From: a virus
Strand: one strand, 5' to 3'
IMG/VR virus record: IMGVR_UViG_3300023174_000190
Location: 1 to 58,594 of that record
Length of the DNA stretch: 58,594 nt
How positions within the stretch are numbered: the stretch's first letter is position 1; each line of letters opens with the position of its first letter. Position numbers and translations under genes: made by a program. Positions 30,605 through 40,288 of this stretch are shown here, piece after piece. The notes under the pieces were generated by a model. It searched no databases and was not told where the DNA came from. It was given only the letters and a program-made list of their open reading frames with translations.

Positions 30605-33067
30605 TTACACCGTGCTATATGTAGCTCCAGTGATTTTCACCTTTACAGTATTTCCAGCTGTTGCTTGTGCAAGCAATCTAACATTATTTCCACTAACATC
30701 AGTTGTAAAGTCTACCAAGTCATCATTTGAATTTGTAGAAATAATTGCGAACTGAGTATTGTAAGCGGAACTTCCGTTGTGAATAACAAGAATTCTTCCT
30801 GTAACATAATGTGTTGTTCCAGATGTTACTGTTGCTGTGTATGTATATTCAGCAGAACGATAAACTAATCTAGAGAATGAATCGATTAGAACTGATGATG
30901 CGCTTGTTACACCAGTGATTTCAGTTTCTGTACTTCCTGCACCAGTAATTGTAATCGTGTTTGCATCAGTTTGAGTAACAGAAACTGTACCAGCACCAAC
31001 GAATGTGATATCATCGGTAGGTCCAAGACTATCAGTTAGTCTAATCTTTGCGCTTGTTGAAGAAACTGCAACTGCGCTAATATCATATGTGTTGACATTA
31101 TATTCTGATGGAATTGGAATATTGTAATATGTTGTTCCATCATTAGTGAATGTCCATCTATCTGTGGACTCTTTCCATATTAATCTAACGTTTTGTGCAG
31201 TTCCGCGCTCAACTTCAAGACCAGAATCTTGTGTTGGGGTGCCTGTCTCATTAGCATTAAGAATTAGAATCGTATTGCCAATGTTTACGTTAGCTGTTTG
31301 TACAGAAGTTGTAGTACCAGTAACATATAGATTTCCACTAACAATCGCATTACCATTAATTGCAATGTTTGCAGATGTAATATCATTGGAGTTTAGAGTT
31401 CCATTAATAGTTACATCATTAAATGTGACGTTAGCAGTATTCGAAACGTTCTGTCCAATAGAGATTATCGTATTGCCGGAAACCCCATTACCATTTGTAA
31501 CGGTGACACCAGTCCCAGCAGTAAACGTTCTATTTGCAACAGTTGTCGCTGAAGTCTTTACAAGATAACCATTTGCTGATAATGTGATTGCATTTAGTGA
31601 ACCATCATAGCCTTGAACGTCAGTTCCAATTGTTAATCCAAGATTTGTTCTTGCATCAAACGGAGTGTCTGCACCAGTACCACCATCAGCAACTGCTAGA
31701 TTTGTGATACCAGTAATCGAACCGCCAGTAATTGTTACTGAGTTGGAGTTTTGTGTAGAAAGTGTTCCTAGACCAAATGAGGATCTTGCAACTGTAGCAT
31801 TAGCTGACGCTATGAAATCTCTACCAAATGATGTAATTGTTGTTACATCAGCAGTGTTTGATGATGTAAAGTATGGTAGCTTATTAGTATCAGCAGCAAC
31901 AGTAGCAAGTGCGCTTAGTTGTTCGTCGTATGCTTGAACATCAGTTCCAATAACTAGACCAAGATTTGTTCTTGCTCCAGCCGCTGTAGAAGCACCAGTA
32001 CCACCATCAGCAATTGCTAGATCGGTGATTCCTGTAATTGATCCACCAGTAATGTTGACGTTATTATTAGCTTGAGTCGCCATTCCTCCAAGACCAAGAG
32101 CTGTTCTAGCAGCTGTTGAACTTGCGGTAGCAACTAATGAACGACCATATGTGGTGAATGTAGTAACAGCAAGCGTGTTTGCTGAACTAAAGTATGGTAA
32201 TTGATCTGTTCCAGATGATAGATTTGAAACGGAATCGAGTGTTGGACTATACGCTTGAACATCTGTACCAATTACAAGACCTAGATTTGTTCTTGCTTGC
32301 GCTGCAGTAGAAGCACCAGTACCACCATCTGCTACCGCTAAGTCAACGATACCTGTGATAGAACCACCAGTGATGTTAACGTCAGTATTTGACTGAGTAG
32401 CAATAGTTCCAAGTGCTAGTACGGTTCTAGCTGCGCTTGCTGTTGAAGCGCCAACTAAGTTTCTACCAAATCCAGTAAATGTTGTTACTGTTAGAGTATT
32501 AGCACCATTGAAGTATGGCAATCTATCAGCAGCGGTAGATAGACCAGAAGCTGATGTTAGAATTGGATGATATGCTTGAACATCGGTTCCAATAGCAACA
32601 CCGAGATTTGTTCTTGCATCGGATGCGTTTGATGCTCCAGTACCACCGTCTACAACTGCAAGATCGGTGATTCCAGAAATCGAACCACCAGTGATATAAA
32701 CGTTAGAAGATTCTTGTGTAGAAATCGACCCAAGACCTAATGTCGTTCTTGCATTTGATGCGCTTGTTTGTGCTAGAAGAGTTCTTGCATATGACGTTAC
32801 AGTCGAAGTTGTTACTGTATTCGCACTATTAAAGTAAATAAATTTATCGGCACCAGCAGACCCAAGAGTCGCAATCGAAGTTAGCGTATCATCATAGGGC
32901 TGAACATCAGTACCAATTGCAAGACCTAGGTTTGTTCTTGCTTGAGAGGCAGTTGTTGCACCAGTACCACCATAAGCAATCGTAATGGTATTACCTGTCC
33001 AACTACCAGACGAGTTAACAACGTCAACGCTATTAACCTTTAAACCACCTTTGACTTTAAATGTCAT
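30605..33067 (-). CDS. Tail-fibre-like protein with GGTGA repeats, 820 aa
   Basis: Fibrous virion protein. Residues 33 to about 500 hold five copies of a unit beginning DGGTGASTAAQARTNLG and followed by IGTDVQAY, spaced by about 108 residues and separated by NITGGSITGI-type strands. The rest has VSGNLYVTGTTTSVQTANV and RLIWKESTDRWTF segments, typical of phage fibres and S74-type fibres but without an S74 domain. Beginning MTFKVKGGLKV, it has AGGAGAG upstream. It lies between gp20 and the head core genes, an unusual place for a fibre. Confidence 0.82.
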   Translation of the reverse strand: MTFKVKGGLKVNSVDVVNSSGSWTGNTITIAYGGTGATTASQARTNLGLAIGTDVQPYDDTLTSIATLGSAGADKFIYFNSANTVTTSTVTSYARTLLAQTSASNARTTLGLGSISTQESSNVYITGGSISGITDLAVVDGGTGASNASDARTNLGVAIGTDVQAYHPILTSASGLSTAADRLPYFNGANTLTVTTFTGFGRNLVGASTASAARTVLALGTIATQSNTDVNITGGSITGIVDLAVADGGTGASTAAQARTNLGLVIGTDVQAYSPTLDSVSNLSSGTDQLPYFSSANTLAVTTFTTYGRSLVATASSTAARTALGLGGMATQANNNVNITGGSITGITDLAIADGGTGASTAAGARTNLGLVIGTDVQAYDEQLSALATVAADTNKLPYFTSSNTADVTTITSFGRDFIASANATVARSSFGLGTLSTQNSNSVTITGGSITGITNLAVADGGTGADTPFDARTNLGLTIGTDVQGYDGSLNAITLSANGYLVKTSATTVANRTFTAGTGVTVTNGNGVSGNTIISIGQNVSNTANVTFNDVTINGTLNSNDITSANIAINGNAIVSGNLYVTGTTTSVQTANVNIGNTILILNANETGTPTQDSGLEVERGTAQNVRLIWKESTDRWTFTNDGTTYYNIPIPSEYNVNTYDISAVAVSSTSAKIRLTDSLGPTDDITFVGAGTVSVTQTDANTITITGAGSTETEITGVTSASSVLIDSFSRLVYRSAEYTYTATVTSGTTHYVTGRILVIHNGSSAYNTQFAIISTNSNDDLVDFTTDVSGNNVRLLAQATAGNTVKVKITGATYSTV
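31568..32971 (-). repeat. Five tandem GGTGA-ARTNLG repeats (about 324 bp each)
   Basis: In-frame coding repeats of about 108 codons, each opening with GGTGA and containing ARTNLG and IGTDVQ. Third and fourth copies are nearest in sequence. They may expand or shrink by recombination. Confidence 0.8.
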
Positions 33068-33115
33068 ATTAATCTCTCCTAATTATTTGATTTTTTAAAT
33101 CTCTGACTATTTAGC

Positions 33116-35386
33116 TTAAATCATTCTTCTAAACTTAAAACTGTATAAAACTGCTGCCGTACAATTTACTGTGCCGGCAATTTGAAGTTTTAAATCATTT
33201 GTATCAGCGTGAAGGGTTCTTTGTACTCTAAGGAACAATGCACCAGATCCTGGGCCTTGTCCAGCTCTATGTAAAACAATCTCATCAAAAATTGTAGAAT
33301 TAGTATCTGATGAATACCAAGACATTAATCCAGTATAGTATTCGTTAATGTGCCCACCGCCGACTATGTTATCATTTGCTTTAATTTGTACAAGATAAGA
33401 TCCAGTTGGTAATGCTGTAGAATGAATTGGAGTATCTTGCCAATCGTCTGTGATTTGGAGAATTGCATTCAATTCATAAATCTGGTCAACGTTTGTACCA
33501 GAAGTCATTACTAATCCACCATGAGTAATGGTATTGAAAGTAACGTCTGCAGTTGTATTTAGATCCTGATCGTATGTGGCTCCTCCACCACCTCCACCAG
33601 TATTGACAAAGGTAATAGACTTTGGATTTGTATTTGCATTAGTTAAAATTGATATACCAGATCCAGCAACGAATCGAATTGTGTCTAATCCATTAGCAAC
33701 AAGATCATTTTGACCATTAACTTTCCATGTTTTGAAAGTTGAATTCATCTTAATACTTGCAAGTCCATTACCTAGACCAACAACATCAAATCCAGAATTT
33801 GTGTCAAATCTTAAAGCTGTTACATTGTTTACTGTGTTTGAAATGTTTCCGTCATCATCAATTAGACCAGTAGTGATACCAACCCATGCTGTATTTTGTA
33901 GAGTTCCGTTTGGAAATACAATGCTATTTGATGTATTGAAAGACCAAATACTATTCGCACTCTTTAATCTTATTGCATCAGTATTTGAAACAAGTGTTGT
34001 GCTATCAAAAGCAATGTTTCCTGTAGTAGAAACATTATTTCCAGAAATTGTAATTGGCTGAGAAAAATTAAGTTCGCCAGATTCATTGACAGATATCTGA
34101 ACATTACCAACATTTAAAGATGGTATGACTAAAGAGTTATTGCTACTAGATAACTGTACTCCGCCAAGATTTAATGTATTTCCGCTTAAATATAAATCTC
34201 TAAATCTTAATGATGGTGAACCTAGATCGTATGCTACGTTAGCAGTTGGGATTATGTGTCTAGTATTTGTATTTCCAGTTAATGTTATACCAGCAAATGT
34301 GACTGTATTTGATGTGTTAAGATTTTGATTATATGTTACTGAAGTATTTGCTTTAGCGAATGCTGAGTTAGCTGTAGAGAATGCGCTGTTGGCTTGTGAG
34401 TATGCTAAGTTTGCTGTGTACCATGCAGAGTTTGCTCTTGCTCTTGCTAGAGTATCTACTGTACCGCCACCACCGCCAGTCTGTTCTACGAATACAAATT
34501 TTTGTGTTGCTTCATCATACGATAAAACATAAGCATCTTGAATGCTATCTCTATCAACGTCATCTAAGTAACGTAGATTGACTTCACCACCACCATGAGA
34601 TCCGCCACCGAATCCTTGACCAATGATTGCATTGACTTTATTTTTGTATTGATTTACATCTTGTAGTAAAAACTCTTTAAACTTGTTGACTTGCTCTTCT
34701 ACTACTCTTACATCAGCATCTTGACCTGGATCGCCTTTCTCACCTTGTGGACCTTGTTCTCCTTGAGGCCCTGGCGCACCTGCTGGTCCAATGTCACCCT
34801 TTTCACCCTTTGCTCCTTGTGCGCCAGGCTTTCCATCTTTACCATCTAAACCATTTCGACCGTCAATTCCATCTCGACCATCTATACCGTCACGACCTGG
34901 AAGACCATTGATGCCGTCAATACCATCTTTACCTGCTTGACCTTCTTTGCCATCTACTCCAGCAGGACCTTGAATACCTTGCTCACCTTGTATTCCTTGC
35001 TCGCCACGATCACCTTTGTCGCCCTTGTCGCCTTTCTCACCGCGCTCGCCTTTAGGACCAGTCGCGCCCATGTATCCTTGAGGACCAACTTCACCAGTGT
35101 CGCCCTTTTCACCTTGTGGACCTTGTTCGCCAGTGTCGCCCTTTGGACCAACTGGACCTTGAGCACCAGTCTGACCAATGAATCCACGAGGACCAACGAT
35201 ACCTCGTTCTCCTTGTGGGCCTTCGACATATTCAACGAGAGTTTTCTGTTCGCTACTTTGTTCTTTAATGAAATTAAAAAGTTCTTTCTTTAATTTCTCA
35301 ATTTCTTTTTTAGTATAGGCAACTGATGTTGCAACAGAAAGTGCTTCGCTAATAATATCTTTTTGCGAATTACTCTTTGTTGTCAC
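33116..35386 (-). CDS. Collagen-like fibre protein, 756 aa
   Basis: Starts with a coiled coil (KKEIEKLKKELFNFIKEQSSEQK), then 56 uninterrupted Gly-x-y triplets (residues 56-223), then a trimeric fibre-type region (NSAWYTANLAYSQANSAFSTANSAF, VAYDLGSPSLRFRDLYLSGNTL) and a globular C-terminal domain. The start is GTG at 35386, inside the end of gene 20, with GAGG upstream. Collagen-like triple helices of this kind form phage fibres. Most prolines are in the x position; the y position holds Pro in only four triplets (GLP, GKP, GAP, GDP). Confidence 0.88.
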   Translation of the reverse strand: MTTKSNSQKDIISEALSVATSVAYTKKEIEKLKKELFNFIKEQSSEQKTLVEYVEGPQGERGIVGPRGFIGQTGAQGPVGPKGDTGEQGPQGEKGDTGEVGPQGYMGATGPKGERGEKGDKGDKGDRGEQGIQGEQGIQGPAGVDGKEGQAGKDGIDGINGLPGRDGIDGRDGIDGRNGLDGKDGKPGAQGAKGEKGDIGPAGAPGPQGEQGPQGEKGDPGQDADVRVVEEQVNKFKEFLLQDVNQYKNKVNAIIGQGFGGGSHGGGEVNLRYLDDVDRDSIQDAYVLSYDEATQKFVFVEQTGGGGGTVDTLARARANSAWYTANLAYSQANSAFSTANSAFAKANTSVTYNQNLNTSNTVTFAGITLTGNTNTRHIIPTANVAYDLGSPSLRFRDLYLSGNTLNLGGVQLSSSNNSLVIPSLNVGNVQISVNESGELNFSQPITISGNNVSTTGNIAFDSTTLVSNTDAIRLKSANSIWSFNTSNSIVFPNGTLQNTAWVGITTGLIDDDGNISNTVNNVTALRFDTNSGFDVVGLGNGLASIKMNSTFKTWKVNGQNDLVANGLDTIRFVAGSGISILTNANTNPKSITFVNTGGGGGGATYDQDLNTTADVTFNTITHGGLVMTSGTNVDQIYELNAILQITDDWQDTPIHSTALPTGSYLVQIKANDNIVGGGHINEYYTGLMSWYSSDTNSTIFDEIVLHRAGQGPGSGALFLRVQRTLHADTNDLKLQIAGTVNCTAAVLYSFKFRRMI
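34718..35221 (-). repeat. Collagen-like Gly-x-y repeat (56 triplets)
   Basis: Unbroken in-frame triplet repeat in which every third codon is glycine, from GPQ to GQD. Charged pairs (GEK, GDK, GER) dominate and would stabilise a bacterial-style triple helix without hydroxyproline. Confidence 0.95.
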
Positions 35387-37037
35387 CCTTTGCCTCTTCG
35401 ACTAAAGTATCAAAAAATCTTGTCATTGATTTTGATAGTTCTTTTTGATCAGAATCATCAAAATCTCTTTCATACTCTTCGCCTTTTACTTTAATATTGA
35501 CTTGATGTGATGTTGGTGCTGGAGGTGGCGCTTCTTGTTGTGCTTGCTCTTCTTCTGGAGGAGCATTCTCTTCTTGTTGCGCAGCTTCTTCTTCCATCTC
35601 TTTATCTAGTTCTTTAATATCTTCTTCGCTCTGTTGTAGAACTTTATTACGAATATGACGAACAGAGAAATACTTTCCAACAAATGGATCGATTGCTTCT
35701 AACAAGCCAAGTCTTTCTTTTAGAATCTCAGCATCTTTAAGTTCTGCAAAATGCAAATCAGATTGATAATCATAAGAAATTTCTTCTTTCATTTGTTGCC
35801 ACTCTTTACGAGTACAAATACCTTTTAGCAACAATTGAGTTTCTAATAACTTGTCAAATAAATGTGAAAATCTTAAACGTAGACGATTGACGAATTTTGA
35901 AAACTTTAATTCATCTCTAGTGATTTCCGATGCTCTACCCAAAGAGAATCCATTCTCAGAATCCAGTCTTGTGATTGGAACGTTTAATGACTTGAATACT
36001 TTCTTTTGAAAATATAAAACATCATCAATCTCTCCTAGATTTTGACCACCCTGAAGAGTTGTGATTTCAGTTCCTTTGCCACCTTCTCTTCTTGGCAACC
36101 AGAAGTCTTCAAGCATAGTTTGGAATCTTCTATCGTCGCGAATCTCTCCAGTCTGTGCATCATATACAATCTTGTTCTTATATCTTTGCATAATATCGCG
36201 AAGATATTGTTCAGCTTTCATCTTTGGTAAATTACCAACGTCAATATAGAAAATTCTACGTTCTGGGGCTCTTGAAATTCTATAGATGACTGTTGCATCT
36301 TCAAGCATACGCAATTGATTTAGTGGCTTGATTGCTTTATGCAAATGTGAAATAATCACTTTGCCATCTTTGTCTGTGATTCCAGAGTTTATGTAACAGA
36401 TAGCGTCTGCAGCAATCTTAATGCCTTGAGATCCATCTCTAGCAAAACCTTTGTCTGAGTAAATAAAGTAATCGACATAGTTTTGTGAAGGAAGTGCATT
36501 TGCATTTATTTGAGTTTTATCTCTCTTCTGTTCTCTAACTTTACGAATCTTTCTTGGATCCACATAGCGAACTTCCTTTAATCCACTTCTTGGATTCTTT
36601 TCATCAATGACCATGTGATAGTAAAGTCTACCATCAACATACCATCTACGAAAAATATCATAGCCTTGATTATTAAAATCTAAAAGTTTCATAATGAAAT
36701 GATATTCATCACGAATTTTCTTTTTAATCGATTCTGGTTGTTCAAGTTTATCTAGTACAATTTGAACTGGATAATCACCATCTTCAAAAACTAAAGATTC
36801 GTTTACAATGTCTTCAATCGCAGCATCGCATTCTGGCTGAAGTGCCATTTCACGATATTTTTTAATTAAATCAGCATCAGATCTAATCTGACCTTCTAAA
36901 TCAATGTATGTACCGTATACTCCACCGCCAGCTATCGATACTGATGCATCATCATCATTAGCTGGAACGAATGATTTTAATTTCTCTGATTCGGCTTCTT
37001 CTTTGCCGATCTTATACCCGAAAAGTTTTATGGCCAT
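35370..37037 (-). CDS. 20: Portal vertex protein gp20
   Basis: Twelve-fold portal through which DNA is packaged, 555 residues. Hallmarks are the N-terminal MAIKLFGYKIG, RSDADLIKKYREMALQPECDAAIEDIVNE, the wing region ERRIFYIDVGNLPKMKAEQYLRDIM, and LPRREGGKGTEITTLQGGQNLGEIDDVLYF with RASEITRDELKFSKF after it. The C-terminal part is Glu/Gln-rich and ends with a Pro-rich stretch (EEAPPPAPTSHQ-type). It has a terminator directly upstream that isolates it from the tail tube genes. Confidence 0.97.
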   Translation of the reverse strand: MAIKLFGYKIGKEEAESEKLKSFVPANDDDASVSIAGGGVYGTYIDLEGQIRSDADLIKKYREMALQPECDAAIEDIVNESLVFEDGDYPVQIVLDKLEQPESIKKKIRDEYHFIMKLLDFNNQGYDIFRRWYVDGRLYYHMVIDEKNPRSGLKEVRYVDPRKIRKVREQKRDKTQINANALPSQNYVDYFIYSDKGFARDGSQGIKIAADAICYINSGITDKDGKVIISHLHKAIKPLNQLRMLEDATVIYRISRAPERRIFYIDVGNLPKMKAEQYLRDIMQRYKNKIVYDAQTGEIRDDRRFQTMLEDFWLPRREGGKGTEITTLQGGQNLGEIDDVLYFQKKVFKSLNVPITRLDSENGFSLGRASEITRDELKFSKFVNRLRLRFSHLFDKLLETQLLLKGICTRKEWQQMKEEISYDYQSDLHFAELKDAEILKERLGLLEAIDPFVGKYFSVRHIRNKVLQQSEEDIKELDKEMEEEAAQQEENAPPEEEQAQQEAPPPAPTSHQVNIKVKGEEYERDFDDSDQKELSKSMTRFFDTLVEEAKGDNKE

Positions 37038-37058
37038 TTTTTATTCCTAAAAAACGAA

Positions 37059-37078
37059 TGGGGGCATAATAGCCCCCA
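37059..37078 (-). terminator. Intrinsic terminator after the tail tube genes
   Basis: Perfect seven-base stem TGGGGGC / GCCCCCA with a six-base loop, followed on the minus strand by TTCGTTTTTT. It separates the gp18-gp19 transcript from gene 20. Confidence 0.92.
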
Positions 37079-37134
37079 CCCTGACACTATTACGCATCTA
37101 TTTATGTATGCGTATAATTCATATTGGAATGATA

Positions 37135-37722
37135 TTAGGTTGTTGCTGACACCGCTGGTGCATCAGCATCAATATTTGCTGCAGTATCACCAAATAAAAC
37201 GTGATTATACATGAATGTTACGCTAAACTCTTGAATTGCATCAGTTGTGTCATATGATAAATCAATTGCAGAAACATCTGTGGGAAATGCATCAATTAAT
37301 TTATATCTACGACTTGCAAGACCATTAATCTTTAAGTGTGCAATGTCAATAGAAACTTTATAGTCAATATTTTGTGTAGTACGAATATCTGCAGTAGCGT
37401 CTGGATTATTGATATACTTTAACCATCTATCAAATGCTTTACGCATTAATTGTTTGTTATCGTTAACAATTGTAATTGTCCAGTCGCCATAAGTTCTATC
37501 TCCAGGAAGTTTAATTCTTCTTCCTCTATATGGAACTTCAATAACTCCAACAGATAATGCTGGAATTGCTGCAGATTTACATAATACAGTAAAATTACTT
37601 GCAATAGCATTTCCAGTATCTGCAACGCCAGTAGGCAATCTCAAATCTACTGAAAATAGATTTGGTTTTGCTCCAGCACTAAGTGCAGCTCTAAAATTTG
37701 AGATATTAAAAAATCCGGCCAT
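37135..37722 (-). CDS. 19: Tail tube protein gp19 (second copy)
   Basis: Tube subunit of 195 residues: MAGFFNISNFRAALSAGAKPNLFSVDLRLP, then IPYRGRRIKLPGDRTYGDWTITIVND, a helix MRKAFDRWLKYINN and VSAIDLSYDTTDAIQEFSVTFMYNHV. The same set of landmarks occurs in the gene just upstream (37749-38294), so these are paralogues. One may form the tube and the other a terminal or minor ring. The terminator at 37059-37078 follows. Confidence 0.9.
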   Translation of the reverse strand: MAGFFNISNFRAALSAGAKPNLFSVDLRLPTGVADTGNAIASNFTVLCKSAAIPALSVGVIEVPYRGRRIKLPGDRTYGDWTITIVNDNKQLMRKAFDRWLKYINNPDATADIRTTQNIDYKVSIDIAHLKINGLASRRYKLIDAFPTDVSAIDLSYDTTDAIQEFSVTFMYNHVLFGDTAANIDADAPAVSATT

Positions 37723-37748
37723 GATTATTCCTTATTTTGATATTTTTA

Positions 37749-38294
37749 TTATAGTTCAGTATAAACAAAATAATCGTATGACCAAGTACATGTAAATTCT
37801 TCAAGTGTATCTGTAGAGTCATATGATAAATCAATTGTCGAAATATCACTTGGCCATGCATTTCTTAGTTCACATTTATATACTGCAGTTCCACTTAAAT
37901 CGTATTGAGTTACTGTGATAGTTCCAAAGTCAGCATCAGTAGCACCAGTTCTTTTTGCATAAGCATTTACGTCACCAAGGTTAGTTGGTGCATATAGTCT
38001 TTGCAAATCTTCTAGCGACTTTCTGATTTTCTGATTCTGATCGGACATGATTGTAGTTGTCCAATCAGAGAATGTTCTATCTCCAGCAATTTTGTAGCGG
38101 CGACCAGCAATGAATGGAATTTCAATTGATCCCAGGGTTGATCCTGGAAGCTGCGCCGCTTTACACAAATATTGGAACTTTTCTATCAAACCATTGTCAT
38201 TTAAATCTGGGATTGCTAAAGTAACTGTAAATAGATTTGATCTAGCTCCAGTAGCAATCGCTGATTTTAATCTTTCTAAACTGGTGAATGCCAT
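37749..38294 (-). CDS. 19: Tail tube protein gp19 (first copy)
   Basis: Tube subunit of 181 residues: MAFTSLERLKSAIATGARSNLFTVTLAIP, LPGSTLGSIEIPFIAGRRYKIAGDRTFSDWTTTIMSD and STIDLSYDSTDTLEEFTCTWSYDYF. It follows gp18 (sheath) as in T4 and has GGAG before ATG 38294. The sister gene at 37135 shares the PGDRT/AGDRT-x-DWT strand and the IDLSYD ending. Confidence 0.92.
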   Translation of the reverse strand: MAFTSLERLKSAIATGARSNLFTVTLAIPDLNDNGLIEKFQYLCKAAQLPGSTLGSIEIPFIAGRRYKIAGDRTFSDWTTTIMSDQNQKIRKSLEDLQRLYAPTNLGDVNAYAKRTGATDADFGTITVTQYDLSGTAVYKCELRNAWPSDISTIDLSYDSTDTLEEFTCTWSYDYFVYTEL

Positions 38295-38321
38295 TTTATT
38301 CTCCGTTGTGTTTATATGCTA

Positions 38322-38329
38322 TATTTATC
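38322..38329 (-). promoter_or_regulatory. Possible late promoter (GATAAATA)
   Basis: One mismatch to TATAAATA, about 30 bases upstream of the first gp19 start and overlapping the gp18 stop. Placement fits the other late promoters, but the first base differs. Confidence 0.4.
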
Positions 38330-40229
38330 CGCCAGTTACTTCGGTAAACGACACAGATCCTGCAACGGAGACAAAATTAAGCTGAACAAAGTTAACAGAG
38401 CGAATTGGTTGAACGTAGATATCACAAACAAATTCATTGTTATTTACAACTGAATCTGGATTGTTTCTTTCGTCGCAAACTACGCTAAATGCCGTAATAC
38501 CTCTTCTAGCTTGTACGCTTCTTAGATATGGAACAATCAAGTTGACGAATCCACTTCTTGTTGTAGCATCGTTTTGATCAAACAATACTGCATTAGCTGC
38601 ATCAGAAATTGTTCTCTGTAATTCAATGAACAATTTACGGACGTTGATTCTATTTGTTGAAACGGGCTTTGTTGTGAAAGTCTTGTCGCCGAATAGAACT
38701 GTACCACGACCAACTTGTGTAAATACTGGATTTACTGCAGTCTTGTAAAGAGTGTCACGCTCATCTTGATTTGGATTGAATGCTAGTTTGACGATGTTTT
38801 GAACACCACCATTTGCATATCCAGCAGGCGATAACCATGGATCTCTTGTTGAATCATTTCTAGCAATGATACCAGCAGTGTCGCCATTCAATGGAACATA
38901 AACATATGTGTCATTGTATTTGTCGTACTGATACTTCCATCCACTATCTGCAACAACATATGTAGAACGTGTGATTGTATCTGCCCATGTTGCAATTGCA
39001 CTTGCTTCTGAACCAGCATTGTTAACAACGTTTGCTCTTAGTGGAGAGATACACGCAACAACGTCTTTTCTTAATTCAGCGACGTCAGAGATGATTCTAT
39101 TAACAACTGTTGCATTTGATTGACCAGCAATGATAATTGTCGCTGGAACTTCTTGCTTGTTTGCAAGTTTTCCATAAGAAGTAATGCGATCACCGTCTTG
39201 AATTGTGTTGCTATCAGCACCACCAGCTAAAGAATATGTCTTTGGCTTAGATACTGCTGTGTATGTTACTGCAGCACCAGATGTGATGAATGCGTTACCC
39301 CAGTTTGTTCCAGCATTGTCATGCGCTGCCCACCAAACATAATTTGAGCGATCATTGATAACTGTCTTATAATAGTTTGTACCACCATTGTCCGATCTAG
39401 CATTTGAACCTTTTGATAAGTATCCAAACTTTTCTAGAACGTATCCAGCTGTACCAGTAATGTCTCCTTCTTCGTCAACAATTGCAACGTGTAGTTCATC
39501 ATTAGAAGCGCCTTGTGCAGCAGCCGATGTTGATGTTCCTGGAGCTGAGTCAAACTCGCTAAAGTATTCCCATCTACGAGTTGCTGTTGCTGATGTTGCG
39601 CCAGTCAAGTGTGCTGTTGACAAGCTGAAAGCATTTGCATTGATTGTGTTGGAAACTCTAATTGTGCGTCCATTTAGAGTAACATAGTCGCCAATTGTTA
39701 GTTCTGTGTTAGCTGCAGAACCAGAACCGATAACTAATGTTCCACCAGCAGCAACTGTAAATGTTCCAGTTAGTGAAGAAGACCATGCATTTGCGCTTGG
39801 ACAAATAGAAACTTTAATTGAATTTCCTAATGAACCAGCATACTTTGCTAGCCATGGTCCAACGTTAAATGATGCTGTGTTCAAATAAACGTCTTTATTT
39901 TTAATTAGAAGTCCAGTACCAGATGTACCAGATCCTGTTGTTGCTTCCGCAGTAGCATTTAGAGGTGTGTTTGCTGTTCTAACAACGAATAGTTGATTAG
40001 AATATCCTAGAAAGTTAGCTGCTGAAAGAAAATCAACAATGTTAGTAGCATTTGGCTTTCCAAATTGAGCGACTAGATCAGTTTCAGAAGTTACTAGTGT
40101 TGGATATTCAATTGGTCCCCAACGGAACTGACCAGCAAATCCGCCAGCAGTAGAAGCAGTTACGGTTTGCGAAGTCACCAAATCTTGTTCAGTAACTTTG
40201 ATTCCTGGTGAAATTAAACTAATAGCCAT
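38325..40229 (-). CDS. 18: Tail sheath protein gp18
   Basis: Contractile sheath subunit of 634 residues. The start MAISLISPGIKVTEQDL, AGFAGQFRWGPIEYPTLVTSETDLVAQFG and the C-terminal INVRKLFIELQRTISDAANAVLFDQND with ITAFSVVCDERNNP and VCDIYVQPIRSVNFVQLNF are the conserved sheath segments. The middle (about 90-260) is the variable outer domain. AAGGAG lies before the ATG, and a late promoter about 55 bases upstream. Confidence 0.97.
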   Translation of the reverse strand: MAISLISPGIKVTEQDLVTSQTVTASTAGGFAGQFRWGPIEYPTLVTSETDLVAQFGKPNATNIVDFLSAANFLGYSNQLFVVRTANTPLNATAEATTGSGTSGTGLLIKNKDVYLNTASFNVGPWLAKYAGSLGNSIKVSICPSANAWSSSLTGTFTVAAGGTLVIGSGSAANTELTIGDYVTLNGRTIRVSNTINANAFSLSTAHLTGATSATATRRWEYFSEFDSAPGTSTSAAAQGASNDELHVAIVDEEGDITGTAGYVLEKFGYLSKGSNARSDNGGTNYYKTVINDRSNYVWWAAHDNAGTNWGNAFITSGAAVTYTAVSKPKTYSLAGGADSNTIQDGDRITSYGKLANKQEVPATIIIAGQSNATVVNRIISDVAELRKDVVACISPLRANVVNNAGSEASAIATWADTITRSTYVVADSGWKYQYDKYNDTYVYVPLNGDTAGIIARNDSTRDPWLSPAGYANGGVQNIVKLAFNPNQDERDTLYKTAVNPVFTQVGRGTVLFGDKTFTTKPVSTNRINVRKLFIELQRTISDAANAVLFDQNDATTRSGFVNLIVPYLRSVQARRGITAFSVVCDERNNPDSVVNNNEFVCDIYVQPIRSVNFVQLNFVSVAGSVSFTEVTGG

Positions 40230-40280
40230 TGAATTCTCCTTGTTATAATAATTTTATTATTTTTTGAGTTTACTTCAATT

Positions 40281-40288
40281 TATTTATA
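40281..40288 (-). promoter_or_regulatory. T4-type late promoter for gene 18
   Basis: TATAAATA on the minus strand at the very end of gene 17, about 50 bases upstream of the gp18 ATG. Another TATAAATA at 40367-40374 lies within the gene 17 coding region and may add to it. Confidence 0.8.

Noticed and set aside
31146-31937. Plus-strand open frames opposite the GGTGA-repeat fibre
   Set aside because: They follow the repeat pattern of the real gene and have no independent features.
31568-32971. Regular repeats resembling a CRISPR array
   Set aside because: Units are about 324 bp, in frame and coding; no short repeats with unique spacers are present.
34937-35293. Plus-strand open frame opposite the collagen-like gene
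   Set aside because: It exists only because the Gly-x-y codons read as an open Thr/Leu/Phe-rich frame on the other strand; the minus-strand product has clear collagen triplets.
37099-37106. CATAAATA upstream of gene 20
   Set aside because: A strong terminator (37059-37078) lies between this site and the gp20 start, so it could not usefully drive the gene.
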